Of a DNA stretch of 55,307 nucleotides, positions 7,155-16,316 are shown piece after piece. The notes beneath the pieces were generated by a model. The model was not told the DNA's origin and ran no database searches. It saw only the letters and a program-made list of their open reading frames with translations. A program made the translations under genes and the position numbers. Source of the stretch: Ravibacter sp964559125 (lineage in GTDB: Bacteria; Bacteroidota; Bacteroidia; Cytophagales; Spirosomataceae). The stretch's first letter is position 1. Every line of letters starts with the position of its first letter. Location of the stretch: assembly GCA_964559125.1 (NCBI GenBank), contig CAZLGW010000039.1:1-55307 (forward strand), given 5' to 3'.

Positions 7155-8933
7155 ATGCATTTGGAGCAGATTATCAAGGAAGAAGTAGAAAAAGCCATTC
7201 ATGCCTGTCTGGGCCTGGAAGATCAGGAAGTAACCCTTCAGCCCACCAGGAGGGAATTCGAGGGGTACTATACCTTTGTTACCTTCCCGCTTTCCAAAAC
7301 CCTGAAAAAAGCTCCTGCAGAAATTGCCGGCCTTCTTGGAGAATACCTGAGTGCAAACAGCCCGTATATTTCCTCTTTCAATGTAGTACAGGGATTCCTG
7401 AATCTCAGTCTGAAGGACAACGTATGGATAGATGTATTACAGAATGCATGGTCTGACGCGGGTTTTGGCAGCCAGCCCGACTCCGGCAGGAAGGTCCTTA
7501 TCGAATTTTCATCCCCCAATACCAATAAACCGCTTCACCTCGGACACCTGAGGAATAACTTTTTAGGTGATTCCGTGTCGAGGATACTCTTCGCTAACGG
7601 TGACGAGGTCATAAAAGTATGTCTTGTCAATGACCGCGGGATTCACATCTGCAAGTCGATGCTGGCCTATAAAGAGCTGGGTAAAGGGGAAACTCCGGAG
7701 TCGTCGGGTCTGAAAGGAGATCATTTTGCAGGTAAGTATTACGTTGAGTTCGACAAGGCCTATAAACAGCAGATCGCTGAGCTGACCGCGGCAGGCCAGA
7801 CTCCGGAAGAGGCTGCGAAAAATGCGCCGTGGATCGTGGAAGCGCAGAAAATGCTGGTAGATTGGGAAAACGGCGACCAGGCTACAGTTGACTTGTGGAA
7901 ACAGATGAACCAATGGGCTTACCAGGGGTTTGACGAAACCTATCGACAGATCGGGATCTCATTCGATAAAACCTACTACGAGTCGGATACCTACCTGCTA
8001 GGGAAAGACCTGGTGGAAGAAGGGCTCGCGAAGGGAGTATTCTATAAAAAAGAGGACGGCTCGGTATGGATCGACCTGACAGAAGAAGGGCTCGATCAGA
8101 AGCTTGTGCTGAGAGCTAACGGGACCTCCGTTTATATTACCCAGGATATAGGTACTACCGAGCTGAAATACCGTGAATACGGTGCCGGACAGATGATATG
8201 GGTGGTGGGCAACGAGCAGGATTATCATTTCGAAGTACTGTTTGCTATTTTAAAAAGATTGGGCAGAAGCTACGCAGACGGCTGCTATCACCTCAGCTAC
8301 GGAATGGTGGATCTGCCTTCGGGTAAAATGAAGTCGCGGGAGGGAACGGTGGTAGACGCCGACGAACTCGTCGCCCAAATGGAGCATACCGCCGAAACGC
8401 GTACAAAGGAGCTGGGAAAGATAGAAGATTTCGAAGATGAAGAGGCAAAACGCCTGTACAGGATGCTTGCCCTCGGTGCGCTTAAATATTTTCTTCTGAA
8501 AGTAGATCCCAAAAAAAGGATGCTCTTTAACCCCGAGGAATCGATCGATTTCCAGGGGAATACCGGTCCTTTCGTGCAGTACACCCACGCGCGGATACGG
8601 TCTGTGATCAGGAAAGCAGCTCAGAACGGGGTGGAGGGAAAGCTTCCCGGCGCGGACTACGAGCTGAAGCCTGCAGAACGGGATATCATCTTCCTGCTAA
8701 GCCAGTACCCGGATAGGGTAGCGGATGCTGCACGGGCTTACTCACCGTCGCTCATTTCTATCTATGCTTACGATCTGGCTAAAACCTATAACCAGTTCTA
8801 TGCCGAGCTGTCTATATTTTCGGATCCTGACCCGCGCGCCGTATCGCTGCGGGTAGTGCTTTCCGAATGTGTGGCCCGGACGATCGCCCATGCGTTCGGG
8901 TTGCTCGGGATAGAGGTTCCGGAGAGGATGTGA
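7155..8933 (+). CDS. argS: Arginyl-tRNA synthetase
   Basis: Charges tRNA-Arg with arginine in the cytosol. From the ATG at 7155 the protein has 592 residues, the usual length. The N-terminal additional domain (1-110) precedes the class I HIGH motif, here SSPNTNKPLHLGHLRNN at about 119-135; a KMSKS-like KMKSREGT follows near residue 391, and the C-terminal DALR anticodon domain contains AYDLAKTYNQFY. The frame is open upstream to 7071, but that extension would precede the promoter box at 7120 and encodes an unrelated hydrophobic stretch. Confidence 0.97.
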   Translation: MHLEQIIKEEVEKAIHACLGLEDQEVTLQPTRREFEGYYTFVTFPLSKTLKKAPAEIAGLLGEYLSANSPYISSFNVVQGFLNLSLKDNVWIDVLQNAWSDAGFGSQPDSGRKVLIEFSSPNTNKPLHLGHLRNNFLGDSVSRILFANGDEVIKVCLVNDRGIHICKSMLAYKELGKGETPESSGLKGDHFAGKYYVEFDKAYKQQIAELTAAGQTPEEAAKNAPWIVEAQKMLVDWENGDQATVDLWKQMNQWAYQGFDETYRQIGISFDKTYYESDTYLLGKDLVEEGLAKGVFYKKEDGSVWIDLTEEGLDQKLVLRANGTSVYITQDIGTTELKYREYGAGQMIWVVGNEQDYHFEVLFAILKRLGRSYADGCYHLSYGMVDLPSGKMKSREGTVVDADELVAQMEHTAETRTKELGKIEDFEDEEAKRLYRMLALGALKYFLLKVDPKKRMLFNPEESIDFQGNTGPFVQYTHARIRSVIRKAAQNGVEGKLPGADYELKPAERDIIFLLSQYPDRVADAARAYSPSLISIYAYDLAKTYNQFYAELSIFSDPDPRAVSLRVVLSECVARTIAHAFGLLGIEVPERM

Positions 8934-9000
8934 TGAATTTTTTTGGTAAATTTACCTTTTTATAAACAAGAGTTGTTTCACGCGTTAAACAACATTCGAA

Positions 9001-9582
9001 ATGGAATACTTTAAAACAGTTTTGATAATGCTCGGGAGCCTGATCAGCGGCATCTTTGCCGATAAAAGTGATTTTAATACCATTCCTGATGCCAGTACGG
9101 CAAAAGGCTCGCTGTATGAGTTCAAAATGGTGCCTCTGGAAGGAGGGAAGCCGGTTGATTTGTCGGTTTATAAGGGTAAGAAAGTTGTGCTGCTCAACAC
9201 CGCATCCAAATGCGGCTTTACCAAGCAATACGCTGATTGGGAGGCCTTTTTCGAGAAGCATGGAGATAAGGTGGTAGTGCTGGGTTTTCCTGCCAATAAC
9301 TTCGGAGGCCAGGAGCCGGGCACCAATGCGGAGATAGCCGAGTTTTGCCAGAAAAACTACGGGGTTTCGTTCCCGATGTTTGAAAAAATAGAAGTGATCG
9401 GGGAAGACCAGCATCCGCTTTACAAATGGCTGTCGACCAAATCGCTGAACGGATGGAACGACAAGGCGCCCACCTGGAATTTCTGTAAGTATGTGGTGGA
9501 TGAAAAAGGGAACCTGACACATTTCTTTGCTTCCAAAATAAAGCCTGAAGACAAGGAATTCCTGGAAGCCATCGGCTTATAG
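9001..9582 (+). CDS. Glutathione peroxidase-family protein
   Basis: A 193-residue thioredoxin-fold peroxidase of the GPx family, which reduces hydroperoxides (bacterial members usually use thioredoxin). The first 20 residues form a hydrophobic signal or anchor, so it may act in the envelope. Peroxidatic C71 lies in NTASKCGFTKQY, and W159-N160 in WNF are conserved. The usual PCNQF motif is PANNF (97-101): the resolving Cys and tetrad Gln are replaced by Ala98 and Asn100, while extra cysteines occur at 116 and 162. menA starts 22 bases downstream. Confidence 0.88.
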   Translation: MEYFKTVLIMLGSLISGIFADKSDFNTIPDASTAKGSLYEFKMVPLEGGKPVDLSVYKGKKVVLLNTASKCGFTKQYADWEAFFEKHGDKVVVLGFPANNFGGQEPGTNAEIAEFCQKNYGVSFPMFEKIEVIGEDQHPLYKWLSTKSLNGWNDKAPTWNFCKYVVDEKGNLTHFFASKIKPEDKEFLEAIGL

Positions 9583-9604
9583 CCTTTTACCTGTAGTTTT
9601 TTTC

Positions 9605-10507
9605 ATGAACCACTGGATTGCCGCTGCCAGGCCCAGGACTCTGCCCCTGGCGCTTGCCAGCATTATCATGGGAAGCTTCCTGGCTGCTACCAAAGATAGG
9701 TTTAGCTGGACTGTCTGCCTGCTGAGTGTACTGACGACCGTGCTGCTGCAGGTGCTTTCCAACTTTGCCAACGACTATGGCGACGCCGTAAACGGTAAGG
9801 ACACCGACCTGCGCCAGGGCCCCGACCGGGCGGTTCAGAAAGGAGTGATATCGGCAAAGGGGATGCGCGGCGCTATTATTCTTTTTTCTGTTTTTTCGCT
9901 GGCTTCCGGTATTTCGCTGCTTGTTATTTCGCTGAAAAATGCACAACCCGGAGCTTTCTGGGGATTTCTCGCGCTGGGTTTGCTTTGTATACTGGCCGCC
10001 ATTACCTATACCGCCGGTAAGAAACCCTACGGGTATATAGGGCTCGGAGATCTTTCGGTGTTTGTTTTCTTCGGGTGGGTCGGCGTGTTGGGCAGTAATT
10101 ATCTTCATACGCTGCAATGGGATTGGCAGCAGGTGCTACCTGCCACCAGTTGCGGGTTGTTTGCCGTAGCCGTGCTCAATATCAACAATATCCGCGATAT
10201 AGAATCGGACATGGCTACCGGTAAAAACTCCATCCCTGTGAGGATCGGCAGGCAAAATGCGGTAAGATACCATTGGGCTATTCTTATCCTGGGAATGCTT
10301 TTCACCCTGGTATATGCTCTACAGACTGCCGTATCGGCATGGGAGTATCTGTTCCTGCTAAGCTTCCCTCTTATTATCGCCAACGGACTGGCTGTCAGTC
10401 GAAAGCATTCTCCCGGAGAGCTCGATCCCTACCTGAAGCAAATGGCGCTTTCTACGCTTCTTTTTGTAGTCCTGTTCGGGACAGGCGCCTGGCTTTCCAT
10501 ACATTAA
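9605..10507 (+). CDS. menA: 1,4-dihydroxy-2-naphthoate polyprenyltransferase
   Basis: A 300-residue integral membrane UbiA-superfamily enzyme that prenylates dihydroxynaphthoate in menaquinone synthesis. The N-terminus WIAAARPRTLPLALASI is typical of MenA. The first Asp-rich motif is NDYGDAVNGKDTD (residues 56-68) and the second is NNIRDIESDMATGKNSIP in the later half. About eight to nine hydrophobic helices are visible. No other men genes are in the window. It follows the peroxidase gene after 22 bases and precedes nspC by 10 bases, so the three may share a transcript. Confidence 0.93.
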   Translation: MNHWIAAARPRTLPLALASIIMGSFLAATKDRFSWTVCLLSVLTTVLLQVLSNFANDYGDAVNGKDTDLRQGPDRAVQKGVISAKGMRGAIILFSVFSLASGISLLVISLKNAQPGAFWGFLALGLLCILAAITYTAGKKPYGYIGLGDLSVFVFFGWVGVLGSNYLHTLQWDWQQVLPATSCGLFAVAVLNINNIRDIESDMATGKNSIPVRIGRQNAVRYHWAILILGMLFTLVYALQTAVSAWEYLFLLSFPLIIANGLAVSRKHSPGELDPYLKQMALSTLLFVVLFGTGAWLSIH

Positions 10508-10517
10508 CCCGAATAAA

Positions 10518-11681
10518 ATGTCCCATTCTTTACCTTATGCTGCTGCCCCTTCTCCCTGCTTTATCCTGGAAGAATCTCTACTGAGGAAAAACCTGGAACT
10601 GATCAGTTCGGTACAGGAATTGTCGGGCGGCCGGATTATCCTGGCGTTGAAAGGCTTTTCGATGTTCAGCGCCTTCCCGGTAGTTAAGGAATATCTCAGC
10701 GGGGCTACGGCCAGTTCTCTCAACGAAATACGACTGATCAACGACTACCTCGGCTGTAAGGCCCATACCTACATACCGGCTTACCTACCACATGAATTCC
10801 GGGAGGTAATGGAAAGGAGCAGCCATATCACATTTAACTCCCTGAATCAATGGGAGAGGTTCAGAGAAGAGGTAGCTCTATACAATGAGCAGTATCCTGC
10901 CGAAAAAATATCATGCGGGCTCCGGGTAAACCCGCAGTATTCCGAAGTGGAAGTCGATATGTATAATCCCTGTGTACCGGGATCGCGCCTTGGCGTGACA
11001 CGAAATCTTATAGGTGATGTATTGCCTGAAGGAATCGAGGGCCTGCACTTCCATACACTCTGCGAAAACGATTCGCATACCCTCAAACGGACCCTCGATG
11101 CGCTGGAAAGCCGCTTTGGGGATCTGCTGCACCAGGCCCGATGGCTCAATATGGGCGGCGGCCACCTGATGACGCGGGAAGGATACGACACCGCGCTGCT
11201 GGTCGACCTGGTAAGGGCAGTAAGAGAAAAATATAACCTCCGGGTCATTCTTGAACCGGGCTCCGCCATTGCCTGGAGAACCGGGGTGCTGGTAGCCACT
11301 GTTTTAGATGTGATCGACAGCCAGGGGATCAACGTAGCAATACTGGACACTTCGTTTGCAGCTCATATGCCCGACACCCTTGAAATGCCTTACAAGCCCT
11401 ACATAAGAGGAGCGTACCACGAGCCGGTCGGGGGCCTGCCCACTTACCGCCTGGGAGGAATGACCTGCCTGGCGGGGGATTTCATGGGCGATTATTCTTT
11501 TGACAAGCCTCTCAAAGTAGGAGACAGGCTGGTTTTTGAAGATATGATCCACTATACCATGGTAAAGACCACGACATTCAACGGTGTGAACCTGCCGTCT
11601 ATCGGGATCCTTCAAAGCGACGGTAGCTTCCGCCTTGTTAAATCCTTCGGTTACGAGAGCTTCAAAGACAGGCTTTCTTAA
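10518..11681 (+). CDS. nspC: Carboxynorspermidine decarboxylase
   Basis: A 387-residue PLP enzyme of the alanine-racemase/ornithine-decarboxylase fold, which decarboxylates carboxyspermidine or carboxynorspermidine, the last step of the alternative polyamine pathway. PLP lysine K45 lies in LALKGFSMF; other motifs are GLHFHTLCEND, WLNMGGGH, ILEPGSA and the active-site Cys in GGMTCLAGDFMGDY. The dehydrogenase partner (CANSDH) is not in the window. It lies 10 bases behind menA and ends at a convergent inverted repeat. Confidence 0.94.
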   Translation: MSHSLPYAAAPSPCFILEESLLRKNLELISSVQELSGGRIILALKGFSMFSAFPVVKEYLSGATASSLNEIRLINDYLGCKAHTYIPAYLPHEFREVMERSSHITFNSLNQWERFREEVALYNEQYPAEKISCGLRVNPQYSEVEVDMYNPCVPGSRLGVTRNLIGDVLPEGIEGLHFHTLCENDSHTLKRTLDALESRFGDLLHQARWLNMGGGHLMTREGYDTALLVDLVRAVREKYNLRVILEPGSAIAWRTGVLVATVLDVIDSQGINVAILDTSFAAHMPDTLEMPYKPYIRGAYHEPVGGLPTYRLGGMTCLAGDFMGDYSFDKPLKVGDRLVFEDMIHYTMVKTTTFNGVNLPSIGILQSDGSFRLVKSFGYESFKDRLS

Positions 11682-11686
11682 AAAAA

Positions 11687-11737
11687 TATTAGCTGTCAGG
11701 GACAAGGCGTGAGCCAGGTAACCACTGACAGCTAATA
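11687..11737. repeat. 13-bp inverted repeat between convergent genes
   Basis: Arms TATTAGCTGTCAG (11687-11699) and CTGACAGCTAATA (11725-11737) are perfectly complementary and separated by 25 bases. They lie between nspC (+) and a convergent minus-strand gene and are preceded on the plus strand by a run of A. It may act as a transcript end or be a dispersed repeat of the AGCTGTCAG type. Confidence 0.6.
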
Positions 11738-11756
11738 ACTGATAGCTTAAACCTTA

Positions 11757-13976
11757 TTACCTTATCTCTGCCGATATGACTCCAAGATACCTGCCAAGCC
11801 AGTAGGGGAGCAGCCAGATATCGCCCGCACTGTGCTCTCCATTGCCGTTACCGTGCCGGCGGTCGAGCGTAAACATGTTGGCGTTATGTCTCTGGATCTG
11901 CCTTTCATCGGGAGGAAGCACCTCTTTCGTAGTCTGTTTCCGGAAATTGAGTTCGACCAGGTCGATATCCTTCCGGTGACTGTTTTCTATGCTCCAGTTA
12001 ACCAGGTCGAGCGGATGCTCCTGCAGGTACCATACCGCTTCTTTGAGGTCAAACTCACTGGTGCCGGTCAAAGCGGTGAATATATTCCAGAGTCCTTCCT
12101 TTTCGGGCCGCTCTGCCTCCCAATGGTCGATGATGGCATTTTTGTAATGAGTTTTCAGCGTATCGTTAAAGGCGTAGCGGTACAGGCCCCAGTAGCCGAG
12201 GAAGTACATTTCGTCGTCTGAGTGATTCCAGCCGTCAGAAAGCAGCTTGCTGAGCTCGTCGGCATCGGCAGTCTTTCCGACCATTTCTATCGGCCTCATC
12301 AGGTTTTCGAAATACCCATACTTATGCATCAGCTCAAATGCCTTGGTTTTATATTTTTCCTTTTTCGTGAAATGGTAGGCCGTCTGGAGCATAGCCACGA
12401 TATTGGAAGAGTTCAGCTTGCGGTCTCCTACCGATAAAGGGAAGGAATTAACATAATCCGGATGCCATTTTCCCCACTGGGTAGGCTTCCCGTCAAAATC
12501 GATCAGGTACATATCGTTGCTGATGATATGGCTCATCAGCGTGTCGATAAGCATAATGGAGCGACTCCTGATATCCTCGTCGTCGATCAGCTCGGCAAGT
12601 ACGCCGAATACAAAAGCATGTCCTATGGCTTCATCACTGCTGGTAGTAGCTTTCCAATCCCAGTCGGGATACGCACTGCGCTGCCATCTGTCAGGGTCTG
12701 ACAGCTCTTTCATATGTCCTGTACGCTCGAATGAACGGGCCGGGAAGCCCGGTACCGGATTGATGCTGTAGAGCCTTTCCATTGCATCCAGCGACTCGCG
12801 GCAGTTTGCCAGCGCTTCAGGATCGCGGGTTACCGCATAACGGAAAGCTTCGCCTCCCAGGTACATGGAAGTCCACAAACCGTCGTTGTCGGAGTCGTCG
12901 AGATACCCGGTATTTACATTTCCTTTCTGCATACCACTTAGTGTCGAGTTGAACCCGTTGCGGATATGCCTCGACCGTACCTGCCTGTCGTAAAAGGCTG
13001 CCTTTTCCTGTAAGGTCCATTGCCTGAATACAAGCTGGCTCATTCCTTTGGGGGTCAGCAGGAGTACGGAGTTACCGGGGCCGGCAGAGACAGACCTGAC
13101 ATTGTTGTCTAGGATCCATCTTTCGCCGTTATAATAGTCGAATTTCCCGTCTTTCCTTAATGCAAACGCTCCCCGGGTAGTTCCGAACCAGGTTTTGTCA
13201 CCGATCTGGGTTACCGAATTGATCTCTGTCCAGGGAAGTCTTTTATTAATAGGACCGTCCTGCTCACCGGTACTGATATTATAGGCTATATAGCCGTCGC
13301 GCGTACCTATTATTACCTGGTTTTTGGCGGCAGCTATGTCAAAAGCAGTAAAACCGGCTCCTTTGAAGACCTGGTTCAGCGTTTTTGAGGAAGGAGAAAA
13401 GACGTTAAGCGTATTCTTTCCAAGTATCCAGAAAGCATTCGCGTTTTCCTGGTAGCGGATACCGATGACATCGTCGGACTTGAGATTGCCCTTCCAGAGG
13501 ATTTGCGAATCCTTTACAAAATGCAGTGATTTTCCATCCGATACCAAAAACTGAAAATCCTTTCCTCCGTCGAAAAGTACCGCATTTTTCAATCCGTGTT
13601 CCGAGTAGAGCTTACCGGCCCAGGCGTTACTGAATACTACTTTATCTGATAGGTATACAAGTTGTCCGTCGTACTGCAGTACATTTTTGATGGCCTTGTC
13701 CTTCATGAACCGGTAGCTGTTGTCAACGATCAGGTTACCGGGAAACAGGAATTCCCCGTCATTAGGATGAAACAGGGCCGAGTTGGCCACTATCTGTATC
13801 TTCCCGTTACGGTCTGCCGCCGCTGCGACGAGGGGTTGGTTAGCCTGCGACCACTCGTATTTAATACTATGCTCCTGTTCAAAAGACTTGTCATAGTGAA
13901 CCGGTTGCTGGGCCTGACCCTTTGTTGCCGGCAGGAGGGATATCAGCCATAAAATTGATAAAGAGATTTTTTTCAT
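11757..13976 (-). CDS. Secreted two-domain protein: beta-propeller plus alpha/alpha-toroid-like domain
   Basis: A 739-residue protein with a signal peptide (1-22). Residues about 25-335 hold repeating short blades (IGTRDGYIAYNIS, TWFGTTRGAFALRKDGK) like a two-component-regulator propeller. Residues about 350-735 are helical, with paired aromatic and acidic motifs (GLWTSMYLGGEAFRYAVT, WNHSDDEMYFLGYWGLYRY) resembling alpha/alpha-barrel glycosidases or lyases. I cannot assign a family or substrate. It is separated by 30 bases from the upstream sialidase-fold gene, so the two are probably one operon acting on an external glycan. Confidence 0.75.
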   Translation of the reverse strand: MKKISLSILWLISLLPATKGQAQQPVHYDKSFEQEHSIKYEWSQANQPLVAAAADRNGKIQIVANSALFHPNDGEFLFPGNLIVDNSYRFMKDKAIKNVLQYDGQLVYLSDKVVFSNAWAGKLYSEHGLKNAVLFDGGKDFQFLVSDGKSLHFVKDSQILWKGNLKSDDVIGIRYQENANAFWILGKNTLNVFSPSSKTLNQVFKGAGFTAFDIAAAKNQVIIGTRDGYIAYNISTGEQDGPINKRLPWTEINSVTQIGDKTWFGTTRGAFALRKDGKFDYYNGERWILDNNVRSVSAGPGNSVLLLTPKGMSQLVFRQWTLQEKAAFYDRQVRSRHIRNGFNSTLSGMQKGNVNTGYLDDSDNDGLWTSMYLGGEAFRYAVTRDPEALANCRESLDAMERLYSINPVPGFPARSFERTGHMKELSDPDRWQRSAYPDWDWKATTSSDEAIGHAFVFGVLAELIDDEDIRSRSIMLIDTLMSHIISNDMYLIDFDGKPTQWGKWHPDYVNSFPLSVGDRKLNSSNIVAMLQTAYHFTKKEKYKTKAFELMHKYGYFENLMRPIEMVGKTADADELSKLLSDGWNHSDDEMYFLGYWGLYRYAFNDTLKTHYKNAIIDHWEAERPEKEGLWNIFTALTGTSEFDLKEAVWYLQEHPLDLVNWSIENSHRKDIDLVELNFRKQTTKEVLPPDERQIQRHNANMFTLDRRHGNGNGEHSAGDIWLLPYWLGRYLGVISAEIR

Positions 13977-14006
13977 TCGAATAAAAATTATACCTATTTG
14001 TTTTTC

Positions 14007-15230
14007 TTAGTTATTTAAATCTGACCGGTGCGAAGCGTCTTTTAAGATTTTCTCCGGGTCTACCACGACATACCTGATAGATTTCTGATCTTTCTGCCGA
14101 TGAAACGAGTAGGAAATATGAATAAGCCCGTCATTTCCTGAAATCATTGAAGGGTATGAGTAACCGCCTTCGTCTTTCTTCCTGTCCTCCAGTCTGGCTT
14201 TCCATTTCCAGGTAGCACCTTCATCGTCAGATAGATAAAGACTCAGCCTGTAGCGTCCATCCAGGATATCATTACCTAAAAAGGCCCATTTCCCGTCCTG
14301 CAGTTTAAGAACTTCCACGCTGGCGGTATTGGGAATATCGGTTTTCGCGGAAGGTGTCCAGCTTTTGCCCATGTCGACGGATTCACTGATCTGTACCATG
14401 GTAGGGGCGTCACCGCTGTCACGCATATAGGCCACGAGAGTCCCGTTCTTCTTTTGAATGAGAGCGGGCTGGATCGGACCGCGCCCCACCAGCGGAAGCC
14501 CGGGAGTCCAGGTTTGTCCAAAGTCGTCTGAAATGGCCATCATCGAAAAGTTAAAACCGTCGGAATACAGCGGAAGGATAATACGGCCGTCGGGGAAAGT
14601 AAGCGGTTTAATCCTGGTCATCCAGCCGGTAGTCCTTTTTTTGGGATCTTTAGCCGCCTCGACTATCATTTTGTCATAAGCAGGAGCGTAGGCAGCCCAT
14701 CCGTGATGCAGCCGGGGCATTTCTTTTAGCTTTTTTTCTACTTCGTCCTCAAATTCCTTACCAGGGTTGAGGAGAATGTTATCCTGCCAGTCCCACCGGG
14801 GCGCGCCCGGTTTTAAAAAATCTGAGGAAGTCCGGAACCTCAGTATCGAGTTTTCCCATTCGTTTGCCTGGACTGCAATCCATACCAGGAAAAGCTTTCC
14901 TTTCTGGTTCAGGAAGAGAACCGGATTGCAATCGGGCAGGTTGGGGGTATCGGCCATCAGGAACGGGGCGCTCCACTGGCTCTTACCTTTTTCCAGCCTG
15001 GCACCCATAATAACCACATCATCGGCACGTCGCTCGCCGCTTCCCTGGAACCAGGCAGCCAACATATCGCCATTGGCAAGCTTAACGATGCTGCTGCCAT
15101 GGACATGCCGGGGCTGCAAAGGAAAGATCAGCGAGCTTTTTACTATGAAATCCTGATTCTGAGCCCCCGAAGTAAACGCAGTTAAAATAAGCAGGAGGAT
15201 ATGTAGTGACCGGGAGATCTGCTTTAGCAT
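14007..15230 (-). CDS. Secreted BNR-repeat / sialidase-fold protein
   Basis: A 407-residue secreted protein (signal peptide 1-23) with a six-bladed sialidase-like propeller. Asp-box repeats of the S-x-D-x-G-x-x-W type are evident: ISDDFGQTWTPG, SVDMGKSWTPS and SDDEGATWKWK. HGSSIVKLANGDMLAAWF is the N-terminal blade of the BNR_2 family. The fold occurs in exo-sialidases and in many other glycan-active or binding proteins, so substrate cannot be stated. It leads the probable operon with the 739-residue protein. Upstream, at 15246-15256, lies an 11-base palindrome TACC-GAT-GGTA. Confidence 0.82.
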   Translation of the reverse strand: MLKQISRSLHILLLILTAFTSGAQNQDFIVKSSLIFPLQPRHVHGSSIVKLANGDMLAAWFQGSGERRADDVVIMGARLEKGKSQWSAPFLMADTPNLPDCNPVLFLNQKGKLFLVWIAVQANEWENSILRFRTSSDFLKPGAPRWDWQDNILLNPGKEFEDEVEKKLKEMPRLHHGWAAYAPAYDKMIVEAAKDPKKRTTGWMTRIKPLTFPDGRIILPLYSDGFNFSMMAISDDFGQTWTPGLPLVGRGPIQPALIQKKNGTLVAYMRDSGDAPTMVQISESVDMGKSWTPSAKTDIPNTASVEVLKLQDGKWAFLGNDILDGRYRLSLYLSDDEGATWKWKARLEDRKKDEGGYSYPSMISGNDGLIHISYSFHRQKDQKSIRYVVVDPEKILKDASHRSDLNN

Positions 15231-15240
15231 ATTATAAATG

Positions 15241-15667
15241 AATGTTACCGATGGTATTAGGTAAAAGAGCGTCGTCGTGACGGCCGGGTTATAGGTAACC
15301 CCTCTTCCGGCAGGTACTCCGATCCTTGTATAAGCATTACGCCGGGAAGGGGCGTCAGGACTATCCGCAGGTTACCGAAAAAGCGTAGTATTATGTTCAG
15401 AATGTTAAATCTGACTTGTTTGCGGAAAAAGAGGATTAATTTACGCAAAATACGACGACTAGAATAAAGAAGGCTTGTAAATTTATATCCGAAATATAAA
15501 TCGTACAAAAATGTTTTTGATAGTGTCTCTATAAAGCAGCTTAGCCGGTGGACAGATAAAACATGGCCCCCTATTTTTCCTTCGGCTGACAGTATCGGGA
15601 TGCAAAAAGATGCGGAAGGGCCTGAGGTGCTAAAAGTTAGAAAATCCAACTCCTTAATAAAACATAT
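15241..15667. other. Divergent intergenic region between sialidase-fold gene and ECF sigma gene
   Basis: The gap of about 430 bases contains a TACCGATGGTA palindrome at 15246-15256, close to the sialidase-fold start, a loose dyad around CCCCTCTTCCGG and CCGGGAAGGGG (about 15300-15350), and a perfect 8-base inverted repeat ATTTATAT/ATATAAAT at 15481-15501. These are possible operators. The open minus-strand frame through it is not convincing as a gene. Confidence 0.4.
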
Positions 15668-16204
15668 ATGAACGAAGTAATTCTACAACAGGTGATAGAG
15701 GGCGACAAGGCAGCATTTACTGTTTTGTTTGACCATTACAAAGGGCCTGCCATGCGTTTTTGCTATACGATAGTAAAAGACGAAGCGGAGGCTGAGAACA
15801 TGCTTCAGGATGTATTTATTAAAATTTGGGAGCGGAGGCATCAGATTAAGCCTGAGCTTAACTTTAATTCCTATTTATATACCTGCCTGAGGAATGTTTC
15901 CTTCGATTTCCTGAAAAAAATGGAAAAAGAGCAGCTTCTGCGCCAGAAATACTTTGAGCGGATCGAGCAGATCGCGCAGGATGAGAGCCAGGAGTACGAA
16001 ATCCGGATGTCCCAACTGGAATGTGCTGTCGACAGCCTGTCGACGAAGAGAAAGCAGATCCTGAAAATGAGCCTTGAGGAAAACAAATCTTACCAGGAAA
16101 TAGCTTCTTCTCTGCAGATATCGAAAAACACTGTAAAGAACCAACTGGTGAAAGCGCGACAGTTCTTAAAACATCAATTGGAAGCCAAATACTCTATCGG
16201 GTGA
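15668..16204 (+). CDS. ECF RNA polymerase sigma factor without adjacent FecR
   Basis: A 178-residue ECF sigma factor. Region 2 (about 8-80) contains FDHYKGPAMRFCYTIVKDEAEAENMLQDVFIKIWE and region 4 (about 125-172) contains LSTKRKQILKMSLEENKSYQEIASSLQISKNTVKNQLVKAR with its HTH. The other two ECF genes in the window are each followed by fecR and susC; this one is followed by a terminator and a convergent oxidoreductase gene. Its anti-sigma factor and targets are therefore not local, or it acts on the neighbouring catabolic genes. Confidence 0.9.
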   Translation: MNEVILQQVIEGDKAAFTVLFDHYKGPAMRFCYTIVKDEAEAENMLQDVFIKIWERRHQIKPELNFNSYLYTCLRNVSFDFLKKMEKEQLLRQKYFERIEQIAQDESQEYEIRMSQLECAVDSLSTKRKQILKMSLEENKSYQEIASSLQISKNTVKNQLVKARQFLKHQLEAKYSIG

Positions 16205-16248
16205 TGCATGCACGCACAGGAGGTAATTAATGTATTTTAACCGGCCTG

Positions 16249-16303
16249 GAAACAACAAAAACGGCTCTTGAGACAAAGTCTTTTGAGCCTTTTTTGTTGT
16301 TTC
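16249..16303. terminator. Long bidirectional terminator hairpin
   Basis: Arms of 19 bases (16249-16267 and 16285-16303) pair with one mismatch. The core is GGCTC/GAGCC, and the flanks are A-rich on the left and T-rich on the right, so each strand ends in T residues. It lies between the convergent ECF sigma and oxidoreductase genes and serves both. Confidence 0.8.
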
Positions 16304-16316
16304 AGAGGTCGCTGGG

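Noticed and set aside
14007..15230. Confident call as exo-alpha-sialidase
   Set aside because: Asp boxes show the fold only; the arginine triad and Tyr/Glu pair could not be assigned with confidence and no sialic acid catabolic genes are adjacent.
15257..15649. Minus-strand frame of 130 codons in the gap upstream of the sialidase-fold gene
   Set aside because: Composition is noise-like, there is no ribosome site or domain, and it occupies a region expected to carry promoters.
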